A stretch of 64,000 nucleotides of DNA from G965227875 sp965227875 (lineage in GTDB: Bacteria; Pseudomonadota; Alphaproteobacteria; Rhizobiales; JAJFHC01): positions 124,001 to 188,000 of the forward strand of contig OZ245783.1 of assembly GCA_965227875.1 (NCBI GenBank), in the 5' to 3' direction. Made by a program: the position numbers and the translations under genes. Each line of letters begins with the position of its first letter. The first letter of the stretch is position 1. The notes below the pieces were generated by a model. It saw only the letters and a program-made list of their open reading frames with translations, had not been told where the DNA came from and did no database searches. Of this stretch, positions 6,916 to 15,570 are shown one piece after another.

Positions 6916-8625
6916 ATGACAATCAGGTTCGAATTTGACACCCGGAAATCTGCCATCGGAGAGCCCAGCTTTGCCGATGCAATCGCGTGGATCGAGCACG
7001 ACGACACACTTGATCCGTCAAAGAAAACGCACTGGGCGACCTCCCTGCGCCGCATGGCCAGCTATCTGGGCAGGCCCCCCGAAACCATCCCGGCGCGGAT
7101 GACTCACCTGCGCCAGGTCATGCCGAAACTGAATGCCGCAGCTTTGGGTACGACCCCCAAGACGCTGTCGAACCACAAGTCCAATGTCCGCGCGGCATTG
7201 GTCTATCTGCGTGAGAACGGCAAGACCGTCCACCATGGCGCCCCGCTCCAGGGCGACTGGAAACTGTTCCCGGACGTGGCGTTGCCCAAGAAGCACCATA
7301 TCGAACTCTATCCGCTGGCGCGTTATTGCAGCACCTTCGGGATTGCCCCGGAGGTCGTGAACCAGCCGATCATCGACGGTTACTTCGAGCATCGCGAGGC
7401 CACCTCCATGTTCAAGGTGTCCCTGGGCAAACGGCGTGCTCTTGGACGCGCGTGGAACCTTGCCGTTGAGTGCCTGCCCCAGTGGTCTGCCATCAAACTC
7501 GAGGAGGAAGGGCTGCCGCCGCGGTCGCAGGGGCCACAGTGGGAGGAGTTCGATCCTCAGCTGCGCGCCGAGATCGAGGACTACCTCGCAAGCCGTCGCA
7601 AGCCCCGACGGTCCCCCTCGGGGAGACGGATGAGGCCGTCCAAGGCATCCACGGTCGCTCTTCTGAGCCGCCAGATCCGGGCCTACCTGAACCGGGCCGT
7701 GGCATGCGGCTTTGCCGTCGAGCGGTTGCGCTCCGTGGCCGACATGCTCGCACCGGATGTGGTCAGGACGGTGATCGAGGACTACTGGCCCGACCTGGAC
7801 AGTGCCCCGAGCGAGTACACGTTCGATCTGATCAGCCGTATCCACTGGATGGCGCAGGAACTGAACTGTCTCGATGAAGGCGAATTGATGGAGATCGACG
7901 ATATGCGCGCGATCGTGTCCGACGCCCGTCGGGTGGGCATGACCGAGAAGAACAGGAAGGCGATCAGGTGGGCACAATCCGGTGACAACTGGTCCCGCGT
8001 CGTGCACCTGCCCGACACGCTGATGGAAACCGCGCGGGCGAAACAGTCGCACAAGGGCGTACGGGCCGCAGCACTCGCCGGCATTGCAGTCGCCATCCGC
8101 ATTCTCACCTACGCTCCAGTTCGCATCTGCAACCTCGCATCGATCGAACTCGACAAGAACCTGGTGCGCCCCGGCGGCCCGGGCAGTCCCTACATGCTCG
8201 TGTTCGAGGAATACGATACGAAGAACAATGTGCCCCTCGAATATCCGTTGCCGCCGGACGCCTCCGCCTTGATCGACGAGTACATCCATGAGTTCCGGCC
8301 GGCCTTGCTTCGCGGGCAGAATGCCAACTGGCTGTTCCCGTCCGACAGGGGTGGCCATAAGGCCAGCCAGACGCTGGGATCGCAGATCTCGAAAACGCTC
8401 CTGAAGGAACTGGGCATGCATCTTACGCCCCACCAGTTTCGCCACTGTGCCGGCGCACTGATACTCAAGGCAAAGCCCGGGAACTATGAACTCGTGAAAC
8501 GCGTGCTGGGGCATTCCTCGCTTGCAACCACCACCCGCAACTACATCGGGCTGGAGACGGCACAGGCAACGGAGATGTTCGGTGAGATGGTCGAAAAGAT
8601 CCGCAACAAGCGGAACAAACGCTGA
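6916..8625 (+). CDS. Tyrosine recombinase A (large)
   Basis: This 569-residue site-specific recombinase is longer than typical integrases because of a ~370-residue N-terminal region. The catalytic domain is complete: Arg403 (YAPVRICNLASIEL), His506 and Arg509 (TPHQFRH), His533 (LGHSS) and Tyr543 (TRNYIGLE). The gene has a CAGGAG ribosome site and its stop overlaps the next start in TGATG. It is unlike the DUF4102 integrase at the island end and forms a unit with the second recombinase. Paired or triple tyrosine recombinases of this kind (compare RIT and Tn554-type elements) can form small mobile elements of their own, so this may be a nested element. No terminal repeats were found by eye. Confidence 0.88.
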   Translation: MTIRFEFDTRKSAIGEPSFADAIAWIEHDDTLDPSKKTHWATSLRRMASYLGRPPETIPARMTHLRQVMPKLNAAALGTTPKTLSNHKSNVRAALVYLRENGKTVHHGAPLQGDWKLFPDVALPKKHHIELYPLARYCSTFGIAPEVVNQPIIDGYFEHREATSMFKVSLGKRRALGRAWNLAVECLPQWSAIKLEEEGLPPRSQGPQWEEFDPQLRAEIEDYLASRRKPRRSPSGRRMRPSKASTVALLSRQIRAYLNRAVACGFAVERLRSVADMLAPDVVRTVIEDYWPDLDSAPSEYTFDLISRIHWMAQELNCLDEGELMEIDDMRAIVSDARRVGMTEKNRKAIRWAQSGDNWSRVVHLPDTLMETARAKQSHKGVRAAALAGIAVAIRILTYAPVRICNLASIELDKNLVRPGGPGSPYMLVFEEYDTKNNVPLEYPLPPDASALIDEYIHEFRPALLRGQNANWLFPSDRGGHKASQTLGSQISKTLLKELGMHLTPHQFRHCAGALILKAKPGNYELVKRVLGHSSLATTTRNYIGLETAQATEMFGEMVEKIRNKRNKR

Positions 8626-9689
8626 TGCCTGCGGTCGCGGACGAAAGACCACATTCTCTACGGGTCGACGACTGGCCGGTCGTAGACAGGCTTGCCTGGC
8701 AAGCCGCCATCACGTCCGGATGCGGGCTGCGTCGCGGCGGACGGGCATCACACCTGAAGGCTGTTTCCCAGAACGACCTTGCAAGGCGCTACGGAAGCTA
8801 TCTCGGCTTCTGCATACGGCAGGGAGACCCGATGCAGTCCCCCTGCCCGGCCGCCCTCGTGACCGAACAGGGTGTCGAGGCCTATCTGGAAGAGCTTCAC
8901 GGACGTGTGAGTTCTGTCACCGTGTACGGGTGCATCTACAAGCTGCGCCGCGTGGCCGAGATCCTCAATCCTGACCGGTGCTTCAAGTGGCTCCGCGAGA
9001 TCGAGGCGGAACTTGACTTCGTCAAGCGCCCGAAACCGAAACATCACCGCATTGTCACGACGGACCGCCTCGTCGACGAAGGCCTGAGATTGTTTGAAAG
9101 TGCCGCCACCTTGCCCGCTACCCCGCTACGTCGTACACGCATGGCACGCAACGGGCTCATGATCGCTCTACTCGCTCTCTGTCCGATCAGGTTGAGGCCA
9201 TTCGCCAGCCTTACCTCGGGCGAAACCTTCGTTGAAATCGACGGGCGCTGGTGGATCGTTCTGCCGCCCGAGGAAACCAAATCCGGCCGACCGGACGAGC
9301 GCCCCGTTCCCGACCTACTCTCAGAACCATTGCGTATTTGGCTCGAAATCTATCGCCCCGAATTTGCCTGGCCCGGAAATGCGCTCTGGCCGTCTGGCAA
9401 AGGAGGCGCACTGACTTCGGGCGCAATCGAGAGGACAATTTGCGACGTCACCCGGGTGGCGTTCGGACACGCTGTGAACCCGCATTTGTTCCGGGCTTGC
9501 GCCGTGACCACCATGGCAATTCACTCAGGAGAAAACATGGGAACGGCCTCGGCTCTGCTCCAGCATGTAGATCCGAGGACGACCGAGGCCTACTACAACA
9601 AGGGCAGGATGGTGGAAGCGGCCATGGAGTACGCAGGTATTGTCAGCGAGCAATCGAGAAACCGTTACACCAGGAATTCCGAAGTTTAG
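8625..9689 (+). CDS. Tyrosine recombinase B (small)
   Basis: This 354-residue recombinase is coupled to the previous one by a TGATG overlap. The catalytic set is recognisable but less canonical: Arg189 (CPIRLRPFASL), His287 and Arg290 (NPHLFRA), His314 (LLQHVDP) and Tyr323 or Tyr324 (TEAYYNKG). The position of the usual LGH motif reads LLQH. The active site looks intact, so both proteins may act together as a heteromeric recombinase, as proposed for other recombinase pairs. No third recombinase gene follows, so it is not a classical RIT trio. Confidence 0.82.
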   Translation: MPAVADERPHSLRVDDWPVVDRLAWQAAITSGCGLRRGGRASHLKAVSQNDLARRYGSYLGFCIRQGDPMQSPCPAALVTEQGVEAYLEELHGRVSSVTVYGCIYKLRRVAEILNPDRCFKWLREIEAELDFVKRPKPKHHRIVTTDRLVDEGLRLFESAATLPATPLRRTRMARNGLMIALLALCPIRLRPFASLTSGETFVEIDGRWWIVLPPEETKSGRPDERPVPDLLSEPLRIWLEIYRPEFAWPGNALWPSGKGGALTSGAIERTICDVTRVAFGHAVNPHLFRACAVTTMAIHSGENMGTASALLQHVDPRTTEAYYNKGRMVEAAMEYAGIVSEQSRNRYTRNSEV

Positions 9690-10075
9690 GCGCGGTGGTT
9701 GCGGGGGCACGCTACCAGCGTTGTTTGTATCTTGATTATGCAACACTATAGCGTCTACCGCCGCTGGCTGCGTTGGCGCGACCCCTGTTGCACCGACGGA
9801 TCGAGTTTTTTTCATGTACTACAATAGGTTGGCAGACAGTTCCGTGTACCAAGCCAGGCCCGTTGACGTGCCCGCCGCGGCCATGTCGACGCGAAATTGG
9901 CCGATCTGGCAGGTATTCGGCAACTTCAAACACTGGAACCGCATGGCCAAGATGCGTACCATAGCAACGACGTGGCGACATACAGGGATCCTCATCGGAA
10001 CAATCCTGCCAGACGAATGCGCAAACGCTTGGATAGGTTTCAGTCAAAAAAATGAAGGAGTCAAACCAAGTACCG
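9690..10075. other. 386-bp gap between recombinases and restriction operon
   Basis: The recombinase gene B and the AlbA-domain gene converge here. A frame running on into the antisense of the next gene (9814 onward) has no ribosome site and no recognisable domain, so I do not call it. I see no clear terminator hairpin. The stretch may hold the right boundary of a nested recombinase element. Confidence 0.4.
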
Positions 10076-11593
10076 TCATCGGTCCCCGTCTACAGAAATT
10101 TGGTTTTCCAACTCGTCCAGCCTGGCAGACGCCCGGAATACTCCGCTTCGGACATTCGGGTCCCCATCGGCTTCAAGATATATCTCCCGAAGCAGGTCAA
10201 TAAAATTCACATGGGGCTTGAAACCATCTGGCAAACCACGAACTGCACGCACTATCTGGAAATCAGTAAAGCGATCCCGCAAGTCTTCGACGTCACCCGT
10301 CTGCACCAAAGCCAGAACGTCTAGAATAGCGCCGCGTGGTTGCTCAAATGCCGACCTCTGTCCGCGCAATCTCTGAAGAGCTTTGTTCTTCGAGACCCGA
10401 TACACCGCGCTCGTCGCTTCAAGTGCCGCAATCGCGGCATCTCGATCATCCCCGGCAAGTCGCACGAAGTAGAACATGGGCAGCCATTGACGCTGAATCT
10501 TGGCGGACACACAGACATATTCGATGGGTGATCGGACCTGCTCTCGATTGAGATACGCCAAAAGAACAGCATCCGCATCGAGTGCCCGTCCTTCAACGCT
10601 CTCGACAAATTTGCCGCCTTGGTCCACCGCTTGAACATCGCCGACCAGCCGCAACGCCGGCGCACCCTCGCGTTCGTCGAACTCTCCTTCCCTTATGAAT
10701 TCGAGCTGATCCGCCAGCGCACTATCAATGACAATGCGCTTTGAACCCGTGCCCATCTCACCTTTGTCGGTGTCGACGATCAGCGCTCGGTCAGCTCCTA
10801 TTTCGCTGAGGCGTGATGCACTCGCGAGAAGCACTCTTTGCGCTGCGCGATCACGCTCTCGGAGTAACTCGAGCAGATCCCCGAACTTGATCTTTCCGGA
10901 CTGACCGGGATATCGAAACAGGATCGTCCCATCTTCCAGGCTACTGGCATCCCTGCAAACGATCACGGGAGGCATCGGGTGTTTTTCGACATGAATCACA
11001 CCAACATCAAACCCGCCGACGTCAATCACATCGCGCGAAAACACGGGGGTAGGTGTAAGAAGTGTCTTGGCCTTGTCGGTGATCCGCACAATGTCGGTGT
11101 CCTGGAACGCAGTATCCGGCATGCCGGCAACACGACACTCGGCATCGGTGACTCCGATGAAGACGAAACCGCCACGGTTATTCGCCAGCGCCGCGATGGC
11201 GCGAATGATCGGCTCCATCCGGCGCGGGTCGAATTGTGCCTTGCACTCCTGCTCGGATGTCTCTCCATCGATCAGATACCAGTGATCATCAGCACGCTGC
11301 ACGAACCGGGCAAGCGCGCGATCGGCGAGCGTCGGTTCGCGCGGCGCCACGCCTTCGATCACCACACCCACCTCGGCCGGCGCGAAGGTCGTGAGGAACG
11401 CTTCAAGCGCCGCGTCGGTTGCCTCAGGCACCTCTGGACCATAGTCACCTGATCGAATTCCGGTGATGCGACCAGAATTCACCGGGCGGTCCTGCCGGTT
11501 GAAGTAGAACTGAATGTCCCGGTTCCGCATCCCCCGGCGGAGCATGGCCTTGATCACGCCAATCTCTTCGTTCGTGATTGACCTGCGAGGCAT
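10076..11593 (-). CDS. AlbA_2/Schlafen-AAA domain protein of the RM operon
   Basis: This 505-residue protein starts with a short HTH-like segment (TNEEIGVIKAMLRRGMRNRD). Around residues 110-260 it has a Schlafen/AlbA_2 (AAA_4) ATP-binding-type domain, recognised by ECKAQFDPRR, then AALANNRGGFVFIGVTD. The C-terminal half was not assigned. Such domains occur in putative helicases, regulators and anti-phage systems. It is the last gene of a minus-strand operon and begins 4 bp after the methyltransferase stop. It is therefore very likely a component or regulator of the restriction-modification system. A specific activity is not known. Confidence 0.75.
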   Translation of the reverse strand: MPRRSITNEEIGVIKAMLRRGMRNRDIQFYFNRQDRPVNSGRITGIRSGDYGPEVPEATDAALEAFLTTFAPAEVGVVIEGVAPREPTLADRALARFVQRADDHWYLIDGETSEQECKAQFDPRRMEPIIRAIAALANNRGGFVFIGVTDAECRVAGMPDTAFQDTDIVRITDKAKTLLTPTPVFSRDVIDVGGFDVGVIHVEKHPMPPVIVCRDASSLEDGTILFRYPGQSGKIKFGDLLELLRERDRAAQRVLLASASRLSEIGADRALIVDTDKGEMGTGSKRIVIDSALADQLEFIREGEFDEREGAPALRLVGDVQAVDQGGKFVESVEGRALDADAVLLAYLNREQVRSPIEYVCVSAKIQRQWLPMFYFVRLAGDDRDAAIAALEATSAVYRVSKNKALQRLRGQRSAFEQPRGAILDVLALVQTGDVEDLRDRFTDFQIVRAVRGLPDGFKPHVNFIDLLREIYLEADGDPNVRSGVFRASARLDELENQISVDGDR

Positions 11594-11596
11594 CCG

Positions 11597-14500
11597 TTAC
11601 ACCGAAAACACCTTCTGCACCTCGTCGCCGAAATGGTTGATGACCTTCACACAAATCTGCCCGCTATCAGGGCGCGGGAACGGGTGGGAGAGCGTCGTGT
11701 GCAGGCTCGCCCAGGCCTCTTCGTCGATCTCGGACTTCAATGCGCGCTTCAACGCCTTGTAGGGATCGCCGGAGGCTCCGCCGAGGAAATAGGCGTGACG
11801 GACGAAGAAGCTCTCCTGATCATAGTCATCGTCGATGAACCAGCAGGCGATATCATCGGCTGGATCGTCGGAGGATTTCACTTCGCCGGTTGTGGGGTCG
11901 AATATATCCACGCCCTTGATCTCAATCTGGATCATGCCATCACCCGCGTCTCGCACCTCAATATCCGGCTCGCCGAAGACCACGAACAGATTGCCTGCCC
12001 CGGTGTTCTTCAGCTTGTCGCCCATCCGGATGTCCTGGTTCATCCGGGCCTTGAGCACCTTGAGTCGACCGAAGTTCAACATGGTGTCATCCACCTCGGG
12101 CGCGAACTGGAAGCCGCAGATGATCAGGATGTCGAAGGCATCGCGCGCCTCGCGGGCGGCATTGCGGACGAATTCGTAACCTACCGCGTCGTATTCCGGA
12201 CCGATGGCAATGGCAGCGCGTCGGGTGGCTCCGCGTTCCTCGTAGCGGCCTTCGAAAGCGACATAGCCCTTACCTGGCCAAGGCTCAACGGAGTCGAACT
12301 CGAGCCGCTCACCCTTCTTGGTGTTCTGCACGCCCGCGGACTTGAGGTGCTCCATGACCACCTGCGCGAAGTCGGTCTGTTCCTTGTGCACCACGCGGGG
12401 CGGCAACTCGCCTTCGTCGTCGCGCAGCATGTCGAGGATGCGCGGATCGTCATCGGACGGGATCACGCGATAGGGCGACAGACTTTCGACTGTGAAGGGT
12501 CCGGCGACACGGGTGATCTTGGGGTCGTCGTAGGGCTTGTCATAGAGGAACTCGGCGTTGCGGTTTCCTTCCCGTTCGATGGACGCGTCGATGGCGCTTT
12601 GCCGGGCGATGCGAGCGGCCCAAAAGGCTTCGAGCGCGTTTTCGGCGGCCACGGGCCATGGGGTGACGGGATGCTCTGGCAGCGTTTCGATGGTCCAGCT
12701 CTCGCCGCGCGCCGAATTCAGGTCGGCGAGAGCCTCTTCGGCCTTGCGCCGTTTGGCCGGGGTGGCGTCCTTGTCCCACGTCTTGGCAAGCGCATAGAGC
12801 TTCTGCTGATCCTCCGGCCACGGCGTGCCGGGATCGCGGGGGACTTCCCATTCCATGAAGCCGTTCCGGGGGGCGGGCTCGCCCGATGGCATGGTAACCT
12901 CGCCCGTTGCGGTGAAGTCAATCAGGTCTCCACTGCGGCCCCCGATGCTGACCGGGAACGGCTCGAGCTGTTCTGTCAGGCTGCCATTAAGCGCCTCCAA
13001 TGCCGCTTCGACGGCGGGGTGGAACTCCTCCCACAGATCGTCGATCTGTGAATTTCCGGCGATGTCGCGCAACTGGATATGGGGCACCCGGCGGTAGACG
13101 AACCCCAGCGTGATGTCGGGCTTGTGCTTCTCCCGGCGCACCTCGGCCAGTCGGTCGGTTTGCGGGGCAAGGCCGGTGAGGCCCGCTTCTTTCTCCAACC
13201 CGGCTTCGGTGTCACGAAGCAGATAGTAAGGATAGCGTGTGCCCATGATGCGCGAGCGAGCAAGCGTCAGGGCAACACGCGAGGTGTCGATGGTGATCCA
13301 GCGCCGCCCCCATTGCTCCGCGACGTAGGCTGTCGTGCCAGAACCGCAGGTCGGATCTAACACAAGGTCGCCGGGGTCGGTCGTCATTTGTATGCAGCGC
13401 TCGATGACCTCAGCATTGGTCTCTACCACATACGCCTTCTCATGCCCAAAGCCAGACGGTTTCAGATCGAACCAACTTGTGTTTATCCCGACATGCCGAT
13501 TTTTGTCTCTGTAGCGTTTCCAAAGAAGGCTCTTTCCCACCGAAACGAGATAGCCACTCTTCTTAGCTCGGCTCCAGTTCTCTGTCCCAATCGACCAGCC
13601 CCGGGAGCCGCTTGGCACGTGCCTTCTGCCCACGTAGAAGAAGGGGTCACGCGAAGTATCGCTACCAGTTTGCGATGTCGTATCCTGCAATCGCAGAATT
13701 CGTCCTTCTGGAAATGGCTGCTCGCCCACTTTTTGAGCAAAGCTAAGGTCAATTAGTTCGCCGAGCCTTGGTTCGACGCAGACGTAGCGCTCTTTAGGGT
13801 TGTCGATGGGAGCCTTTGGCACAAGAACCGGACGTTTCTTCAGCTTCTCAATGTCTTTTGAGTACCAGACCAAGAAATCCGACACCGACGGAATTGCTCC
13901 GCCGGATTGCCCAGTGGTGGTAAGATAAGAAATTTGCCCTGCGAAGTTTCTCTCGCCAAAAACTTCGTCCATCAATGCTCTGACTCGATGGACGTTCTCA
14001 TCACCAATCTGCATAAAGATTGAGCCAGACCCGGTTAAGAGATCTTTGGCGACTGATAGCCGATCTCGGAGATAACTCAGGTAGGAATTGATGCCGTCTT
14101 TCCACGTGTCACGGAAAGCTCGAACAACCTCGGGCTCCCGACTAACGCTTGCAGCTGTATCACCGACGTCACGTGATCCAGTTGACGGTTGCCAATTGGA
14201 CTTGAACTTGATGCCATAAGGTGGGTCCATGTAGATGCATTGCACCTTGCCGCGCAGGTTCTCGCGCTCGGCCAAGCTTGCCATCACCATTAGCGCGTCG
14301 CCCAGGATCATCCGGTTTTGCCAGTTCTGCTCGTGCTGGTAAAACTCTGTCCGTGCCTCCAGATCCTCGGGCTGTCCATTGAAATCGGCAAAGAGGTCCG
14401 GGATGTCTGCCTCTGCCTTGTGCCGTCGGGTTGTATCGCGTTTCAGCCGCTCGATGATTGCGCGGGGGTGAATCTTTTCCTGGATGTAGACGGGGGGCGC

Positions 14501-14713
14501 ATCGACGTAGAGATCGGCCGCATCCTCTGCATCCTTGCCGCGCCAGACCAACTGCGGGTCAAGGTCGACATTGCGCAGATAGCGCAACTTGATCGGCCGC
14601 GCCTCATCCTCCTCCACAAAGCCCTGCTGCTCGGCCGTGGGGATCATGGTGCGCTTGGCGGAGTCGTGCTTGTAGTTTTCGACGTCTTGAGATGTGGAGC
14701 GCTTTTTGACCAT
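11597..14713 (-). CDS. Type III-like adenine-specific DNA methyltransferase (Mod)
   Basis: This 1038-residue Mod-type enzyme has the catalytic motif DPPY at residues 163-166 (YMDPPYGIKFKS) ahead of the AdoMet-binding motif LDPTCGSGTTAYVAEQWG (~residue 455). That is the beta-class order of N6-adenine methyltransferases. The N-terminus reads as a charged extension. The long C-terminal half (~residues 530-1038) is not a standard Mod region and may carry target recognition or interaction surfaces. It would modify host DNA at the recognition site of the partner Res nuclease-helicase encoded upstream. It is considerably longer than classical Mod proteins (~600-650 residues). Confidence 0.88.
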   Translation of the reverse strand: MVKKRSTSQDVENYKHDSAKRTMIPTAEQQGFVEEDEARPIKLRYLRNVDLDPQLVWRGKDAEDAADLYVDAPPVYIQEKIHPRAIIERLKRDTTRRHKAEADIPDLFADFNGQPEDLEARTEFYQHEQNWQNRMILGDALMVMASLAERENLRGKVQCIYMDPPYGIKFKSNWQPSTGSRDVGDTAASVSREPEVVRAFRDTWKDGINSYLSYLRDRLSVAKDLLTGSGSIFMQIGDENVHRVRALMDEVFGERNFAGQISYLTTTGQSGGAIPSVSDFLVWYSKDIEKLKKRPVLVPKAPIDNPKERYVCVEPRLGELIDLSFAQKVGEQPFPEGRILRLQDTTSQTGSDTSRDPFFYVGRRHVPSGSRGWSIGTENWSRAKKSGYLVSVGKSLLWKRYRDKNRHVGINTSWFDLKPSGFGHEKAYVVETNAEVIERCIQMTTDPGDLVLDPTCGSGTTAYVAEQWGRRWITIDTSRVALTLARSRIMGTRYPYYLLRDTEAGLEKEAGLTGLAPQTDRLAEVRREKHKPDITLGFVYRRVPHIQLRDIAGNSQIDDLWEEFHPAVEAALEALNGSLTEQLEPFPVSIGGRSGDLIDFTATGEVTMPSGEPAPRNGFMEWEVPRDPGTPWPEDQQKLYALAKTWDKDATPAKRRKAEEALADLNSARGESWTIETLPEHPVTPWPVAAENALEAFWAARIARQSAIDASIEREGNRNAEFLYDKPYDDPKITRVAGPFTVESLSPYRVIPSDDDPRILDMLRDDEGELPPRVVHKEQTDFAQVVMEHLKSAGVQNTKKGERLEFDSVEPWPGKGYVAFEGRYEERGATRRAAIAIGPEYDAVGYEFVRNAAREARDAFDILIICGFQFAPEVDDTMLNFGRLKVLKARMNQDIRMGDKLKNTGAGNLFVVFGEPDIEVRDAGDGMIQIEIKGVDIFDPTTGEVKSSDDPADDIACWFIDDDYDQESFFVRHAYFLGGASGDPYKALKRALKSEIDEEAWASLHTTLSHPFPRPDSGQICVKVINHFGDEVQKVFSV

Positions 14714-14718
14714 TTAAC

Positions 14719-15570
14719 TCAGTCTCTCCTGACGCGAATTCTTGTGGGTTCTGTTTTGGACACGCTTGGCAATGTGAGCTCTTCGTAGTGCACACCTTTG
14801 ACATCGGTCTCGAAACCGCGATCACGCTGCAGATCCACTTTCTCAATTGGCTTGCCACCGAGCTCCTCGACGATCTCTGACAGCGTCGTGGGACCGCCAT
14901 CGGGTTCCAGCGGCGAAATCTTGTTGGGATCAGAATCCGGCCCGGACGACGCCGAGACCAGCAGTGCAAAAGCAACGCCTTGTTCGTCAATGATCGACTG
15001 AAGGCGCGGGAAATCGCGGAACGAGATATTTGGATCCCCATGGTGGCAGATCAGATAGTCGATCAGGAATGTTTTCAGGTACATGTAAGACAGGTCGTCG
15101 ACAGTCCGCGACTCCAAGCTGTTCACAGCATGCGCCTTGTGGACCCGCAGCGATGTCCCGGAATACAACCAGACATAGCTTTCGTTCGTTCTCGCCAGCA
15201 TCCTGTCGCATTGGTTCTGCAGGCGCCCCCATCCGGGTTGGTAGAGCTTTTCTTGAAGCTTGAGGTTCTTCGCTTGTGCCAGGAACCCTTTTGAAATCAG
15301 TACTTTCGGAGACTGGTAGATAGACACAACGGCAATGTCAGCACCAATCTCCGGCTCTTCCGTCCGCTTGCCAACAGTAATCGCTTTCGTGATGACCTTC
15401 AGCTCGCCGTCCGAGAACGTGAGCGTCGAGGATATCCGCTCCAGCAGACGGGATGTGATATCCTCCTCCTCACGCAGCTCACCAGATCGGATCCTGTCTT
15501 GGAACTCCGAGACAACCGCCTGCACCGCTTTGCGTTTCGCCGAAACCTTTTTTGCATCTTCGCGCAGCAC
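14719..15570 (-). CDS. PD-(D/E)xK-like protein between res and mod
   Basis: This 283-residue protein starts with GTG overlapping the res stop by one base. The first 105 residues have the layout of a PD-(D/E)xK nuclease core of the D/QxK type: an N-terminal helix with acidic residues (REEEDITSRLLERI), Asp78 in PEIGADIAVV, and Gln99-Ala-Lys101 in KGFLAQAKN. A conserved-looking second part (GRLQNQCDRMLARTNESYVW) follows. This reads like Mrr-type cores, so it may be a second nuclease or a DNA-sensing subunit. Catalytic activity is inferred from motif spacing only. Its place between the Res and Mod genes suggests it is an obligate component. Confidence 0.6.
   Translation of the reverse strand: MLREDAKKVSAKRKAVQAVVSEFQDRIRSGELREEEDITSRLLERISSTLTFSDGELKVITKAITVGKRTEEPEIGADIAVVSIYQSPKVLISKGFLAQAKNLKLQEKLYQPGWGRLQNQCDRMLARTNESYVWLYSGTSLRVHKAHAVNSLESRTVDDLSYMYLKTFLIDYLICHHGDPNISFRDFPRLQSIIDEQGVAFALLVSASSGPDSDPNKISPLEPDGGPTTLSEIVEELGGKPIEKVDLQRDRGFETDVKGVHYEELTLPSVSKTEPTRIRVRRD

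Noticed and set aside
6916..9689. RIT (recombinase-in-trio) element
   Set aside because: Only two recombinases are present and no terminal repeats were seen, so the trio label is not supported.
9814..10203. Plus-strand frame of 129 codons after the recombinase pair, possibly a third recombination gene
   Set aside because: No recombinase motifs, no ribosome site, and its end overlaps the coding AlbA-domain gene on the other strand.
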